Positions 17,252 through 26,012 of a DNA stretch of 38,361 bases are shown piece after piece. The notes beneath the pieces are model-generated. The model did no database searches, was not told the origin of the DNA, and worked only from the letters and a program-made list of their open reading frames with translations. Positions within the stretch are counted from its first letter, which is position 1. The number at the start of each line of letters is the position of its first letter. The position numbers and the translations under genes are program-made. This DNA comes from Methylibium sp. Root1272 (GTDB lineage: Bacteria > Pseudomonadota > Gammaproteobacteria > Burkholderiales > Burkholderiaceae_C), in assembly GCF_001425905.1 (NCBI RefSeq), contig NZ_LMDY01000003.1, forward strand, positions 116,350 to 154,710. Reading direction: 5' to 3'.

Positions 17252-18709
17252 TCAATGCACCGTGCACACCATGCACGGGTCGAACGAGCGCACGATGTGC
17301 TGCACTGCCACCGGCGTCAGTTCGCCTTCTCGCACCGGCGCGCCCTCGAGCGCCTGCTCCAGCGCACCGGGCGTGCCGGCGGCGTCGCGCGGCGAGAAGT
17401 TCCAGGTGGTCGGTGCGACGATCTGGTAATTGGCGATGTGACCGCGGCTGGCGACGATCCAGTGGCCGAGGCTGCCGCGCGCGGCCTCGCTCAGGCCCAC
17501 GCCGATGCCTTCGGTGAAATGCGGGCTCGGCACGCAGTAGGACTCGCCGCTCTGCAACTGCAGCAACCAGCGCTCCATCATCGGCACCACGCGCGCCAGC
17601 TCGATCAGGCGCGCCAGCACCCGTGTGTAGACGGTGCCACCGTGGCGGCCGACCGCATCGCGCACCAACGGCTGCGCCGATGCCAGCTGACGGGCGATGG
17701 CACCGGTCTCGATCACTTCGCCCGCGAGCCGCGGCGCCTTGTTCCAGGTGTAAGCGCCGGGCTTGTCGGCGTCGGGCAGCGTGAGGCCGTCGAGCGGATG
17801 GCGCGGCCCGGCGCTGTCGGCCAGCCAGGCGTGCGTCGCATCCTCGCGGATCGCCGCCACGTCGAGCCGCGACAGCACCGCGCTCCGTGCATGCCACACG
17901 CCGCCGCCGAGCTCGAAGCCGCCATCCGGCTGCGGGTAGGCACCGTAGCTGAGGTAGCGCCCGGGCCCCGGGCCGAGACGCTCGAGGGCGGCGTCCTTCA
18001 CCATGCTCAGGAACAGGCGGAAGTCGCCGCGCCAGGGGTCCTGCGCATGCCAGGCCCACAGCTCGGTTTCGGTGGCGATCGAGCTCACCTGCTCCAGTGG
18101 CGCGGCGAACAGCTGACGTTCGAGGAAGGCCCGGAACTCGCGCACGCGCGACAACAGGCGCACTCGCTCGGCCGCCTCGATCGGCCGCGTGGAGCCGCCA
18201 GGCTCGATGCTCTGCGTGTGCGGCCACTTGCCGGCCAGGGTGCCGAGCAGCGTGAACCATCGCTGGCGCGCCGCGATGGCCGCGCGCGTCTGCTCGCCGG
18301 TCTGCGGCGCGAAGCGGCGCTCGGCCTCGGCATGCCAGGCCTGGGCCGCATAGACCGGGCGGGTGAAGTCCGGCATGAAGAAGAGGTAGAAGTGCGTCAG
18401 GTGGTCGGCCAGGTTCTCCGTCGCCAGGATCACGTTGGTCGCATGCTGGCCGTTGGGTGGCATCTCCAGGCCGCCCAGGTCGGCCAGGGCCCGCGCCGAG
18501 GCGACCGACTGCGACACCGAGCAGATGCCGCAGATGCGCGGCACGTAGACCAGCGCATCGTGCGGGTTCTTGCCGCGCAGGATCTGCTCGAAGCCGCGGT
18601 ACATCGGCGCGTTGACACGCGCCGAACTCACCCGCCCGTCAGCGATATCGAGCGTGACCTCGAGATCGCCCTCGACGCGGTTGAACGGGCCGACCAGCAG
18701 GCGGGCCAT
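17252..18709 (-). CDS. hoxC: HoxC, large subunit of the H2-sensing regulatory hydrogenase
   Basis: A 485-residue NiFe catalytic subunit of the group 2b sensor class. The N-terminal ligand motif is RICGICSVSQS (Cys60, Cys63) and the C-terminal one is DPCMVCTVH. The protein stops exactly at that His, with no cleavable extension, so no endopeptidase is needed, a hallmark of HoxC/HupV. Ile62 and Phe110 are present; in the characterised regulatory hydrogenase these bulky residues narrow the gas channel and make the sensor O2-insensitive. It forms a heterodimer with HoxB and controls HoxJ. It follows hoxB by 48 bases. No Tat or membrane features; cytoplasmic. Confidence 0.97.
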   Translation of the reverse strand: MARLLVGPFNRVEGDLEVTLDIADGRVSSARVNAPMYRGFEQILRGKNPHDALVYVPRICGICSVSQSVASARALADLGGLEMPPNGQHATNVILATENLADHLTHFYLFFMPDFTRPVYAAQAWHAEAERRFAPQTGEQTRAAIAARQRWFTLLGTLAGKWPHTQSIEPGGSTRPIEAAERVRLLSRVREFRAFLERQLFAAPLEQVSSIATETELWAWHAQDPWRGDFRLFLSMVKDAALERLGPGPGRYLSYGAYPQPDGGFELGGGVWHARSAVLSRLDVAAIREDATHAWLADSAGPRHPLDGLTLPDADKPGAYTWNKAPRLAGEVIETGAIARQLASAQPLVRDAVGRHGGTVYTRVLARLIELARVVPMMERWLLQLQSGESYCVPSPHFTEGIGVGLSEAARGSLGHWIVASRGHIANYQIVAPTTWNFSPRDAAGTPGALEQALEGAPVREGELTPVAVQHIVRSFDPCMVCTVH

Positions 18710-18757
18710 CTCAGCGCCCTCGGCCTGCGCAAGGGCCCGCGGCCGCGCGGCGGTCGG

Positions 18758-19777
18758 TCATTTCAGCCGCGTCTTGCGCACCGCCGGCGTGACCACCAGG
18801 TGGTCGGCCACGGCATTGAGCTTCACGCGCCTGGGCGTCGCCGACTTCGACAGCGACGCGAGCGCGACGAACCAGGCCTTGGGCATGTCGGTCGGCAAGC
18901 CGATCGGGATGCCGGCCAGCTTGGGCGTCTCGTGGAAGGGATGACCCGGCTCCTGGAAGCCCGGCTCGGTGCAGGCGACGCAGGCAAAGCCGCCGCGGGT
19001 GCACGAGCCCTCGCCGTTCCACAGCCGCGTATTGCAGTCGGCATGCACCTGCGTGCCCTTGCAGCCCATGTGCTCCATCATGCAACCCAGGTCTGAGGGC
19101 TTCTCGGCGCTGGCCTTGAACTCGTAGTACTCGTTTCGGGTGCAGCCGTGATGCACCAGCTGGTCGGCGTAGAAGCGCGGACGGTTGAGAGGATCGAGAT
19201 CGCTCGCCGTGAAGCTGTCGGCGGCCAGCGCCATCAGCGTGTCGATCACCCAGCTCGGGTGGGTGGGACAGCCGGCGATGTTGATCACCGGCAGACCGCT
19301 CTGCGACCGGAATTCTGCGCCGAGCAGGCCCCCGCGGCGGTCGTCCTCGAATTGCAAGCCGCAGGCATCGGTGGGGTTGTCACCTCCGGCCGTCACGCCG
19401 CCCCAGGCCGCGCAGCTGCCGATCGCGACCACGTGCCGCGCGCGCGCCGCCAGCCGTGTGACCCAGTGGATCATCGGAATGCCGGTGCCGGCCAGCACGT
19501 GGAAGCGGCCGCTGCCGTGCGGGCCACGCAGCAGGGAGCCCTCGATGCACAGCGCGTCGAGCCGCAGGCGGCCATCGACGATGCGGTCGAGCATGGCACT
19601 CAACTCATGCCCGCTCTCGATCGACAGCGAGGGGTGCCACAGCAGATCGATGCCGGCATCGCGCAGCTGGCCGTGGAAGTCGGTGGTGTCGGCGCACAGC
19701 AGCGACATGCTGCAGCCGCCGCACCCCCCCGACTGGAGCCACAGCACGTTGAAACCCGCCGCAGCGCCCATGCTCAT
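18758..19777 (-). CDS. hoxB: HoxB, small subunit of the regulatory hydrogenase
   Basis: A 339-residue FeS electron-transfer subunit of the H2 sensor. It has no Tat signal, as expected for a cytoplasmic sensor. FeS ligands are visible in QSGGCGGCSMS (about residues 16-25), AIGSCAAWGG, NIAGCPTHP, the HHGC....Y block, GCKGTQVHADCNTRLWNG and FACVACTEPGF. Unlike HoxK it lacks the extra cysteines (CGGC instead of CTCC, and Gly instead of Cys after SCAAWG), so the proximal cluster is ordinary. The C-terminal tail of about 45 residues corresponds to the part of HoxB known to be needed for contact with HoxJ. Its start overlaps the hoxA stop as ATGA. Confidence 0.97.
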   Translation of the reverse strand: MSMGAAAGFNVLWLQSGGCGGCSMSLLCADTTDFHGQLRDAGIDLLWHPSLSIESGHELSAMLDRIVDGRLRLDALCIEGSLLRGPHGSGRFHVLAGTGIPMIHWVTRLAARARHVVAIGSCAAWGGVTAGGDNPTDACGLQFEDDRRGGLLGAEFRSQSGLPVINIAGCPTHPSWVIDTLMALAADSFTASDLDPLNRPRFYADQLVHHGCTRNEYYEFKASAEKPSDLGCMMEHMGCKGTQVHADCNTRLWNGEGSCTRGGFACVACTEPGFQEPGHPFHETPKLAGIPIGLPTDMPKAWFVALASLSKSATPRRVKLNAVADHLVVTPAVRKTRLK

Positions 19778-21222
19778 CCTTCCAGCCCGAATCGCAGCAT
19801 CTTGCCACGCAGACCGACCCGCGACAGGCCCAGTTCCTTGGCGGCGCGGGTCTTGTTCCAGCGGTGGCGCAGCAGCGTCTCGCGCAGGATCATCGCCTCG
19901 ATGGCGTCGAGCCGCTCGCCCAGGGTGCCGCTGCGCGGCAGCGGCGTGGCCTGCGCCGCGGCCGACAGGCCGGCCTGGCCGTGCAGCACGCGCAGCGAGA
20001 ACGCCTGGGCCTCGATGCGTTCGGTGGTGCTCAGCGCCACCGCGCGGGCAATCTCATTGCGCAGCTCGCGGATGTTGCCGGGCCAGGGATAGCCCATCAG
20101 GCAGGCCATCGCCTCATCGGCGAGTTCGGCACCGGGCCGGCCCAGCTCGGCGCTGACCTCGCGCACCAGGCGGTGTGCGATCGGCTCGATGTCACCGCCA
20201 CGCTCGCGCAACGGCGGCACCGTCAGCGAGATGCCGGCGATGCGGTAGTAGAGGTCTTCGCGGAACAGGCCCTCGCGAACGCGCTGTTCCAGGTCGCGGT
20301 GCGTGGCCGCCACCACCCGCACGTTGACCGGCACGGTGCGCACGCCGCCGACCGGCCGCACCTCGCCCTCCTGCAGCACGCGCAGCAGGCGCACCTGGAA
20401 GGCCGGCGAGGTCTCGCCGATCTCGTCGAGGAAGACCGTGCCGCCGTTGGCGCGCTGGAACAAGCCCGGGTGGTCTTCGTGCGCGCCGGTGAAGGAGCCG
20501 CGCTTGTGGCCGAACAGCTCCGACTCCAGCAAGGTGTCAGGAATGGCTGCACAGTTCTCGACGACGAAGGCGCCGCTGGCGCGCGGGCTGGCGTAGTGGA
20601 TGGCACGCGCCAGCAGCTCCTTGCCGGTGCCGGATTCGCCGAGCACCAGCACGCTGAGGTCATAGCGCGCCACGCGCGCGGCCATCTCGCACACACCATC
20701 GAGCGGGCTGCCTGCGGCGCGCTCGATGCGGTCGAAGTCGAAGGTGCTGCGCGCCTTCTCCAGCTTGTGCGCCGTACGCTGGCGCAGCACCGGCGTGCTG
20801 GTGCGTAGCTCGAGGTCGAGGCGGTGCATCTCGCGCTGCAGCACTCGCGCCTCCGCCGCAGTGCGGACCGTGTCGAGCAGGTGATCCGGCACCCAGGGCT
20901 TGAGGATGTACTGGTAGATGCCGGCGTCGTTGATGCCGGCGATGATGTCCTCGGAATCGGTGTAGCCGGAGATCACGATGCGCACCGTGTCTGGCCAGCG
21001 CTCGCGCACTTCCTTCAGGAACTCGACACCGGTGAGTCCCGGCATGCGCTGATCGCACAGGATCACGCTGATCTCGTGACGCTCGAGCTGCCGGCGGGCA
21101 TCGTCGGCATGGCTCGCGGTGAGCACCGTGAAGTCCTCGTCGAGCGTGCGCCGCATCGCGTCCTGGGAACGCACCTCGTCGTCCACCAGCAGGACGGTCG
21201 GCAGGCTGGCGACCTCGCTCAT
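19774..21222 (-). CDS. hoxA: HoxA, NtrC-family sigma-54 activator of hydrogenase genes
   Basis: A 482-residue response regulator. Receiver domain 8-125 with acidic pocket LLVDDE and phosphoacceptor Asp57 (ILCDQRMPGLTG); AAA+ domain about 170-400 with Walker A GESGTGKE, the sigma-54 contact loop ELFGHKRGSFTGA (GSFTGA rather than the usual GAFTGA), Walker B GGTVFLDEIGE and the R-finger region; and a Fis-type HTH at the C-terminus (NKTRAAKELGLSRVGLRGKML). In the known system unphosphorylated HoxA activates the hydrogenase promoters and HoxJ inactivates it by phosphorylation. The start overlaps the hoxX stop (ATGA), and the stop overlaps hoxB. Confidence 0.96.
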   Translation of the reverse strand: MSEVASLPTVLLVDDEVRSQDAMRRTLDEDFTVLTASHADDARRQLERHEISVILCDQRMPGLTGVEFLKEVRERWPDTVRIVISGYTDSEDIIAGINDAGIYQYILKPWVPDHLLDTVRTAAEARVLQREMHRLDLELRTSTPVLRQRTAHKLEKARSTFDFDRIERAAGSPLDGVCEMAARVARYDLSVLVLGESGTGKELLARAIHYASPRASGAFVVENCAAIPDTLLESELFGHKRGSFTGAHEDHPGLFQRANGGTVFLDEIGETSPAFQVRLLRVLQEGEVRPVGGVRTVPVNVRVVAATHRDLEQRVREGLFREDLYYRIAGISLTVPPLRERGGDIEPIAHRLVREVSAELGRPGAELADEAMACLMGYPWPGNIRELRNEIARAVALSTTERIEAQAFSLRVLHGQAGLSAAAQATPLPRSGTLGERLDAIEAMILRETLLRHRWNKTRAAKELGLSRVGLRGKMLRFGLEG

Positions 21223-23000
21223 GCGCGCTCCGGGCTGCCGACGTCGGCCTCGCGATGCACCGCGAGATGCCGGGGCGTCCAGGCATGGGGCAGCTTGTGC
21301 ACGAAGTGATAGCGAGCGACGTGGTAGCTCGGGTCGAAGCCGTAGAAATTGCGGTGCATCCGGGACAGCTCTTGCTCTCTGTAGGCGGCCAGGGGCCGTC
21401 GGGCCTCGTCCATGTCGCGCACCTGCCGCTTGTGGGCGACGCGCTCAGCCAGATTGTGAGCCGACGCCAACGCCAGTGCATGCGTAGTTGCCTCGATTTC
21501 GAAGCCGCGCGCCCCAGTGTCGAAGCATCGATCGATCAGCCCCGAGCGCTGCGCCGCGGCCGCTGAGACCGGCAAGCGCTGCTGCATCAGCGCCGCGGCG
21601 CCGGCCGCTCCCAGCCGCCGCGGCAGCAGGTAGGTCCAGTACTCGGACCCATAGAGGTTGCCCATGTTCTTGTAGTGCGGATTCAGGACGACGCCCTGGT
21701 GCGTCCACACCTCGTCGGCCGCCAGCGCCAGGAAGGCGCCGCCGGCCCCGGCGTTGCCGCGCAGTGCGGCCACGGTGAGACGCTCGGTGAGCGTGATCAG
21801 CTCCAGCGCCACGTCGTCCATCGCCTCGATGTTGCGCCAGGATTCGTCGGCTGCGCTGTCGCCGGGCCGATGGGCGGCCGCCTCGATGCAGTTCAGGTGG
21901 ATGCCGTTGCTGAAGAAGTCGCGCCCGCCGAGCAGCAGCAGCACCTGCGTGTCGCGCTGCTTCACGTCCTGCAACGCCGCCCGCAACCGGCGACACTGGT
22001 CGGTCGACATCGCGCCGTTGTAGAAGTCGAACGACAGGCATCCCAGGCGCGCGCCGCGCGGGCCGAGCTCGCGGTAGCGCAGTTCGCCCCATTCGTCGGC
22101 GTCGCGCTCCAGCGGCACGTCGAGCTTCGGCAGGCTGACCGTGCGCGATGCGAACGCAAGGGCCGCCGGCAGCTTGAACGACGGCCCGTCGCCGCAGGCG
22201 TGCGCGCTGCGCACCTGACCGATCCACACGCCGCCGTCGACGGTGCGGCGCAGCAAGGCCCCATCTCGGCGCGCCACCACGGTGCCCGGCACGCCCGCTG
22301 GCGCACGGGCCAGCGTCGCGGCGCTGGCGGGATGGCCCTCGTAGAGATGGCATTCGACGTCGAACAGGCGGTCGCGCACGCCAGGCTGCCCGTCGGCGCT
22401 GTGCAGCCGCGCCAGGATGTCCGCCGTGTCGTCGTGCTCCCAGTCGATGCTGCGTGCCGCCTGCGGCAGCGCCGGGCGCCAACCGGTGGCGGGTTCGGTC
22501 TCGATGTCCGCTTCCGCGCCGCCATCGAGGCCGCCGGCCTCGCCCAGTGCGGCGAAGCGCTCGACTGCCTGCAAGGACGCGGCCACCGCGGCGTCCGCCA
22601 CTTCGCAGCGATAGAGGCTGCCCTTGGCGGCCGCACGCATCGGGAAATCGGCGTGCGCCCACACCGGCCCGGCATCGAACTCGTCGTTGGCCTGCAGCAC
22701 CGTCACGCCCCAGCGCGGACGAGACTCGAGGATGGCCCAGTCGAGCGCCGACGGCCCGCGGTCGCCCGGCGGGCCCGGGTGCACCACCAGGCAGACCACC
22801 CGGCGCCACACCGATGCCGGGATACGCCGCTTCAGGAAGGGTGCGATCACCAGGTCGGGCCGGAACAGTGCGACCGCCTCTTCGGTGACGCTGTCGGCCA
22901 CGTCGAGTTCCACCGACACGCTGTGCCCGCGCGCGCCGAGTTCGACGAACAGGCGCTGAGTGAGGCTGTTGAAACTGTGGCAGAGCAACAGGATGCGCAT
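21219..23000 (-). CDS. hoxX: HoxX/HypX, CO-forming hydrogenase maturation enzyme
   Basis: A 593-residue two-module protein. The N-terminal 270 residues resemble 10-formyl-THF-dependent formyltransferases, with the typical HypX loop VVHPGPPGDRGPSALDWAI (about 71-89) and DAGPVWAHADFPM. The C-terminal module (about 300-560) is an enoyl-CoA hydratase-like fold with GGRDFFSNGIHLN and the oxyanion-hole type NAGAGGAFLALAADEVW. In the family, the first module takes the formyl group from formyl-THF and the second releases CO, which becomes the CO ligand of the NiFe centre under aerobic conditions. Its presence fits an organism that makes hydrogenase in air. hoxA overlaps its end; the upstream neighbour is an unknown gene ending 21 bases before it. 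Confidence 0.95.
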   Translation of the reverse strand: MRILLLCHSFNSLTQRLFVELGARGHSVSVELDVADSVTEEAVALFRPDLVIAPFLKRRIPASVWRRVVCLVVHPGPPGDRGPSALDWAILESRPRWGVTVLQANDEFDAGPVWAHADFPMRAAAKGSLYRCEVADAAVAASLQAVERFAALGEAGGLDGGAEADIETEPATGWRPALPQAARSIDWEHDDTADILARLHSADGQPGVRDRLFDVECHLYEGHPASAATLARAPAGVPGTVVARRDGALLRRTVDGGVWIGQVRSAHACGDGPSFKLPAALAFASRTVSLPKLDVPLERDADEWGELRYRELGPRGARLGCLSFDFYNGAMSTDQCRRLRAALQDVKQRDTQVLLLLGGRDFFSNGIHLNCIEAAAHRPGDSAADESWRNIEAMDDVALELITLTERLTVAALRGNAGAGGAFLALAADEVWTHQGVVLNPHYKNMGNLYGSEYWTYLLPRRLGAAGAAALMQQRLPVSAAAAQRSGLIDRCFDTGARGFEIEATTHALALASAHNLAERVAHKRQVRDMDEARRPLAAYREQELSRMHRNFYGFDPSYHVARYHFVHKLPHAWTPRHLAVHREADVGSPERA

Positions 23001-23021
23001 GATCGCTCGTCGGTATCGGAA

Positions 23022-23552
23022 TCAGTCGGGCTTCAGTCCCGCCAGCAGCTTGACGGCCTGCTTGCGGCCCATGTAGACCGACACCTTGGTCTCGAGCGCC
23101 GCCAGCGCGGCGCAATAGGCTTCGATGTTGGCGGCCTGCAGTAGCGGACCGGCCACGACCGCGGCATCGGGGCCGTAGTGCGGCGCGAGCCGCGCCAGCG
23201 CCTGGCGCCGCAGCGGCGCCAGGCGCTCGCGCACCTCGGCGGCCGACGCCTCGAATGCGCTCGGTACGATGGATTCCACCGCGATGTCCACCGGCAGGGG
23301 CTGCGCGCCGGGGCCGTCGGCGCCCCTACGCAACGGCGGCGCAACCGGCTCTACATGACCATCGGTCGCGAGCGCTTCGACGAGCGCGTCGGCGTCGGGG
23401 CCGATCTTGGCGCGCAGTGCGGCGAGCGAGTCGACCCCATTGACGAGGATCAGCGCCGTGCGCGATCGCGCCGACAGCCCGCCCGACCGCGACTTCACTT
23501 CCCCCATGCCCCGATCGGTCTTGCGGTACACGCGGTCCCCGGGATCGTCCAT
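23022..23552 (-). CDS. Uncharacterised 176-residue protein between hypE and hoxX
   Basis: I do not recognise a named family with certainty. The N-terminal 65 residues (VYRKTDRGMGEVKSRSGGL, SARSRTALILVNGVDSLAAL, then LVEALATDGHVEP) have the look of a small winged-helix-like module that I recall from uncharacterised betaproteobacterial proteins. A Pro-rich linker (about 68-88) follows, then an Ala/Arg-rich helical domain (about 96-176) with RERLAPLRRQALARLAPHYGP and VSVYMGRKQAVKLLAGLK. There is no signal peptide, membrane segment or cysteine-rich metal site, although one Cys occurs in EAYCAAL. ATG 23552 is chosen because it lies 23 bases after hypE with AGAGAGG upstream; the open frame before it is hypE out of frame. 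Co-transcription with hypE and hoxX suggests a hydrogenase or H2-regulation role, unproven. Confidence 0.8.
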   Translation of the reverse strand: MDDPGDRVYRKTDRGMGEVKSRSGGLSARSRTALILVNGVDSLAALRAKIGPDADALVEALATDGHVEPVAPPLRRGADGPGAQPLPVDIAVESIVPSAFEASAAEVRERLAPLRRQALARLAPHYGPDAAVVAGPLLQAANIEAYCAALAALETKVSVYMGRKQAVKLLAGLKPD

Positions 23553-23575
23553 CGCAGCCTCTCTACGCGGAGGTG

Positions 23576-24631
23576 TCAGCAAATGCGCGGCAACTGTTCT
23601 CCGCTCAACCAGTCGACGACGCGGCGCCCGCCGAAGCGGGTGTCCATCTGCACGAAACGGTGGGCGTCTTCGACGACGCTGCCGATGCGCGCGGCCTGCG
23701 CGCCCAGCGGATGCGCCCGCATCGCCGCCAGCACCGCCTCGGCCGCCTCGGGCGCGCAGGCGGCCACCAGCTTGCCTTCGTTGGCGATGTACAGCGGATC
23801 CAGCCCCAGCAGTTCGCAGGCAGCGTCGACCTGCGGCAGCACCGGAATCGCGTCCTCCTGCAGCAGCATGCCGACACCGGATTGGCGCGCGATCTCGTTG
23901 AGCGTCGTGGCCAGTCCGCCGCGCGTGGGGTCGCGCAGCACCCGCACCGCACCCGGCGCGGCCTGCAGCATCGCAGCCACCAGCGTGTGCAGCGCCGCAG
24001 TGTCGGAGCGAATCGTGGTCTCGAACTCGAGCGATTCGCGCTGCGACAGCACCGCCACGCCGTGCTCTCCGATCGTGCCCGACAGCAGCAGCAAGTCTCC
24101 GGGGCGCGCGTTCCTGCCGGAGATGTCGACACCGACCGGCACGACGCCGACGCCGGTGGTGCTGATGAAGACGCCGTCGCCCTTGCCCTGCTCGACCACC
24201 TTGGTGTCGCCGGTGATGATCGGCACGCCGGCCTCGCGCGCCGCCGCGGCCATCGAATCGACGATGCGCTTGAGGTCGACGAGCGGGAAGCCCTCCTCGA
24301 GGATGAAGCTGGCCGCTAGGTAGAGCGGACGCGCGCCGGACATCGCCACGTCGTTGATCGTGCCGTGCACGCTGAGGCAGCCGACGTCGCCGCCCGGGAA
24401 GAACAGCGGCGACACCACGTGTCCGTCGATCGCCATCACCATGCGCTCGCCCTGAGGGATGGCAAACGCCGCGCCGTCGTCGCCCTGACGCAGGTAGTCG
24501 TTGTCGAAGGACGCGAGGAAGAGTTCCTCGATCAGTTGCATCGCCGCGCGCCCACCGGCGCCATGCCCCATGTCGATGCGGCCGTTCTTGATGTCGAGCG
24601 GCCGGATGTAGTCCTTCTTGACAATGCTCAT
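23576..24631 (-). CDS. hypE: HypE, thiocarbamate dehydratase for cyanide ligand synthesis
   Basis: A 351-residue PurM/ThiL-like ATPase that accepts a carbamoyl group from HypF on its C-terminal cysteine and dehydrates it to a thiocyanate, the source of the CN ligands. The essential C-terminal Cys is present in the ending LPRIC. Other blocks are GHGAGGRAAMQLIEE at the N-terminus, MVMAIDGHVVSPLFFPGGDVG, GTINDVAMSGARPLYL, ITGDTKVVEQGK and RDPTRGGLATTLNE. The ATG at 24631 overlaps the hypD stop as ATGA and yields the usual N-terminus. Full length for the family. Confidence 0.97.
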   Translation of the reverse strand: MSIVKKDYIRPLDIKNGRIDMGHGAGGRAAMQLIEELFLASFDNDYLRQGDDGAAFAIPQGERMVMAIDGHVVSPLFFPGGDVGCLSVHGTINDVAMSGARPLYLAASFILEEGFPLVDLKRIVDSMAAAAREAGVPIITGDTKVVEQGKGDGVFISTTGVGVVPVGVDISGRNARPGDLLLLSGTIGEHGVAVLSQRESLEFETTIRSDTAALHTLVAAMLQAAPGAVRVLRDPTRGGLATTLNEIARQSGVGMLLQEDAIPVLPQVDAACELLGLDPLYIANEGKLVAACAPEAAEAVLAAMRAHPLGAQAARIGSVVEDAHRFVQMDTRFGGRRVVDWLSGEQLPRIC

Positions 24632-25770
24632 GCCGCCGCCACGATCGCAATGTCCTTGAACCGTCCGTACGAGTAGTGCGCCGCGCAGGCTCCCTCGCTG
24701 GACACCATGCAAGATCCCACCGGATTCTCCGGCGTGCACACCGTGCCGAAGATCTTGCAGTCGGTGGGCTTCTTGACGCCGCGCAGGATCGCACCGCATT
24801 CGCAGGCCTTGTTGTCCGGCACCGGCTGGTAGCGCAGCCGGAAGCGCCGCTCCGCGTCGAAGGCCACCAGACCGGGGCGAATCTTCAGCGCGCTGTACGG
24901 CACCTCGCCGAGGCCACGCCATTCGAAGCTCGGGCGCAACTCGAAGATCTCGGACACCAACGCCTGCGCGTTGAGATTGCCATCGCGGTCGACCGCCCGG
25001 GTGAACTCGTTCTCGACCTCGGCACGCCCTTCGTTGACCTGGCGCACCAGCATCAGCACCGCCTGCATCACGTCGAGCGGCTCGAAGCCGGCAATCACGA
25101 CCGGCTTGCGGTACTCATGGGCGAAGTGCTCGTACGGGCCCGATCCGATGACGATGCTGACGTGTGCCGGGCCGACGAAGCCGTCGATCGGAACCGTGCC
25201 GAGCTGCCGCACTTCGGGCGATTCGAGGATGTGCGTGATCGCCGACGGCGTGAGCACGTGGCAGCACAGCACGCTGAAGTTGCCGAGGCCCTCGCGCTGG
25301 GCGTCGCGGATCGCCAGCGCGGTGGGCGGCGTCGTGGTCTCGAAGCCGATCGCAAAGAACACCACCTCGCGCAACGGGTTCTGCCGCGCGATGTGCAAGG
25401 CATCGGCGGCCGAATACACCATGCGGATGTCACCGCCGCGTGCCTTCGCGCGCACCAGCGACAGGCCGTCGGACGCCGGCACACGCATCGTGTCACCGTA
25501 GGTGCAGACGATCGCGCCATGTTCGAGCGCGAGCTGGATCGCCAGATCGATGCGCCCGATGGGCAGGACACAGACCGGACAACCCGGCCCATGCACCATG
25601 CGTACGTTGGTCGGTAGCAGCTCGCCGACGCCGTAGCGAGAGATGGCATGCGTGTGCCCGCCGCAGAACTCCATGAAGCTGTAGCTGCGGTTCGGACGAA
25701 CCTCCTGACGCAGCCGCTCGGCGATCTTCTGGGCGATGGCGCCGTCGCGAAACTCGTCGATGTATTTCAT
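24628..25770 (-). CDS. hypD: HypD, Fe(CN)2CO assembly scaffold
   Basis: A 380-residue iron-sulfur protein on which, together with HypC, the Fe(CN)2CO unit is built. Conserved cysteine motifs are all visible: FMEFCGGHTHAISRYG near residue 36, VHGPGCPVCVLP near 63-70, the AIGFETTTPPTA segment, LCCHVLTPSA, and the C-terminal [4Fe-4S] region CECGAILRGVKKPTDC, FGTVCTPENPVGSC, GACAAHY. The start overlaps the hypC stop (ATGA) and the stop overlaps the hypE start, so hypC-D-E are translationally coupled. Confidence 0.97.
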   Translation of the reverse strand: MKYIDEFRDGAIAQKIAERLRQEVRPNRSYSFMEFCGGHTHAISRYGVGELLPTNVRMVHGPGCPVCVLPIGRIDLAIQLALEHGAIVCTYGDTMRVPASDGLSLVRAKARGGDIRMVYSAADALHIARQNPLREVVFFAIGFETTTPPTALAIRDAQREGLGNFSVLCCHVLTPSAITHILESPEVRQLGTVPIDGFVGPAHVSIVIGSGPYEHFAHEYRKPVVIAGFEPLDVMQAVLMLVRQVNEGRAEVENEFTRAVDRDGNLNAQALVSEIFELRPSFEWRGLGEVPYSALKIRPGLVAFDAERRFRLRYQPVPDNKACECGAILRGVKKPTDCKIFGTVCTPENPVGSCMVSSEGACAAHYSYGRFKDIAIVAAA

Positions 25771-26012
25771 GACAGTGCCGCTCCCGAGGATGCCGGCAAG
25801 CGCGCGACCTCGCCGAACATGGCGAGCGTGCGCTCGGCTTCGGCCGGATCGATCTGCCCGATGGCATGCCCGACGTGCACGATCACGTAGTCACCGACGG
25901 CCACGCCGGGCACCAGGGCCACGGAGATCTCCTTGCGAATGCCGCCGAGGTCGACCACGGCCTGGTCGGCGGGCTTGAGTTCGATCAGCTTGGCGGGGAT
26001 AGCTAGGCACAT
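25767..26012 (-). CDS. hypC: HypC, hydrogenase maturation chaperone
   Basis: An 81-residue chaperone that carries the Fe(CN)2CO unit with HypD and delivers it to the large subunit. It starts MCLAIPAKLIEL, with the essential Cys2 exposed after Met removal, and has the family beta-barrel blocks VDLGGIRKEISVALVP and VGDYVIVHVGHAIGQID with the conserved His. Start is fixed by the MCLAIP motif; upstream in-frame codons belong to hypF in another frame. It overlaps the hypF end by ten bases and hypD by four. It is one of two HypC-like proteins here; HoxL at 31981-32313 is the MBH-specific one. Confidence 0.96.
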   Translation of the reverse strand: MCLAIPAKLIELKPADQAVVDLGGIRKEISVALVPGVAVGDYVIVHVGHAIGQIDPAEAERTLAMFGEVARLPASSGAALS

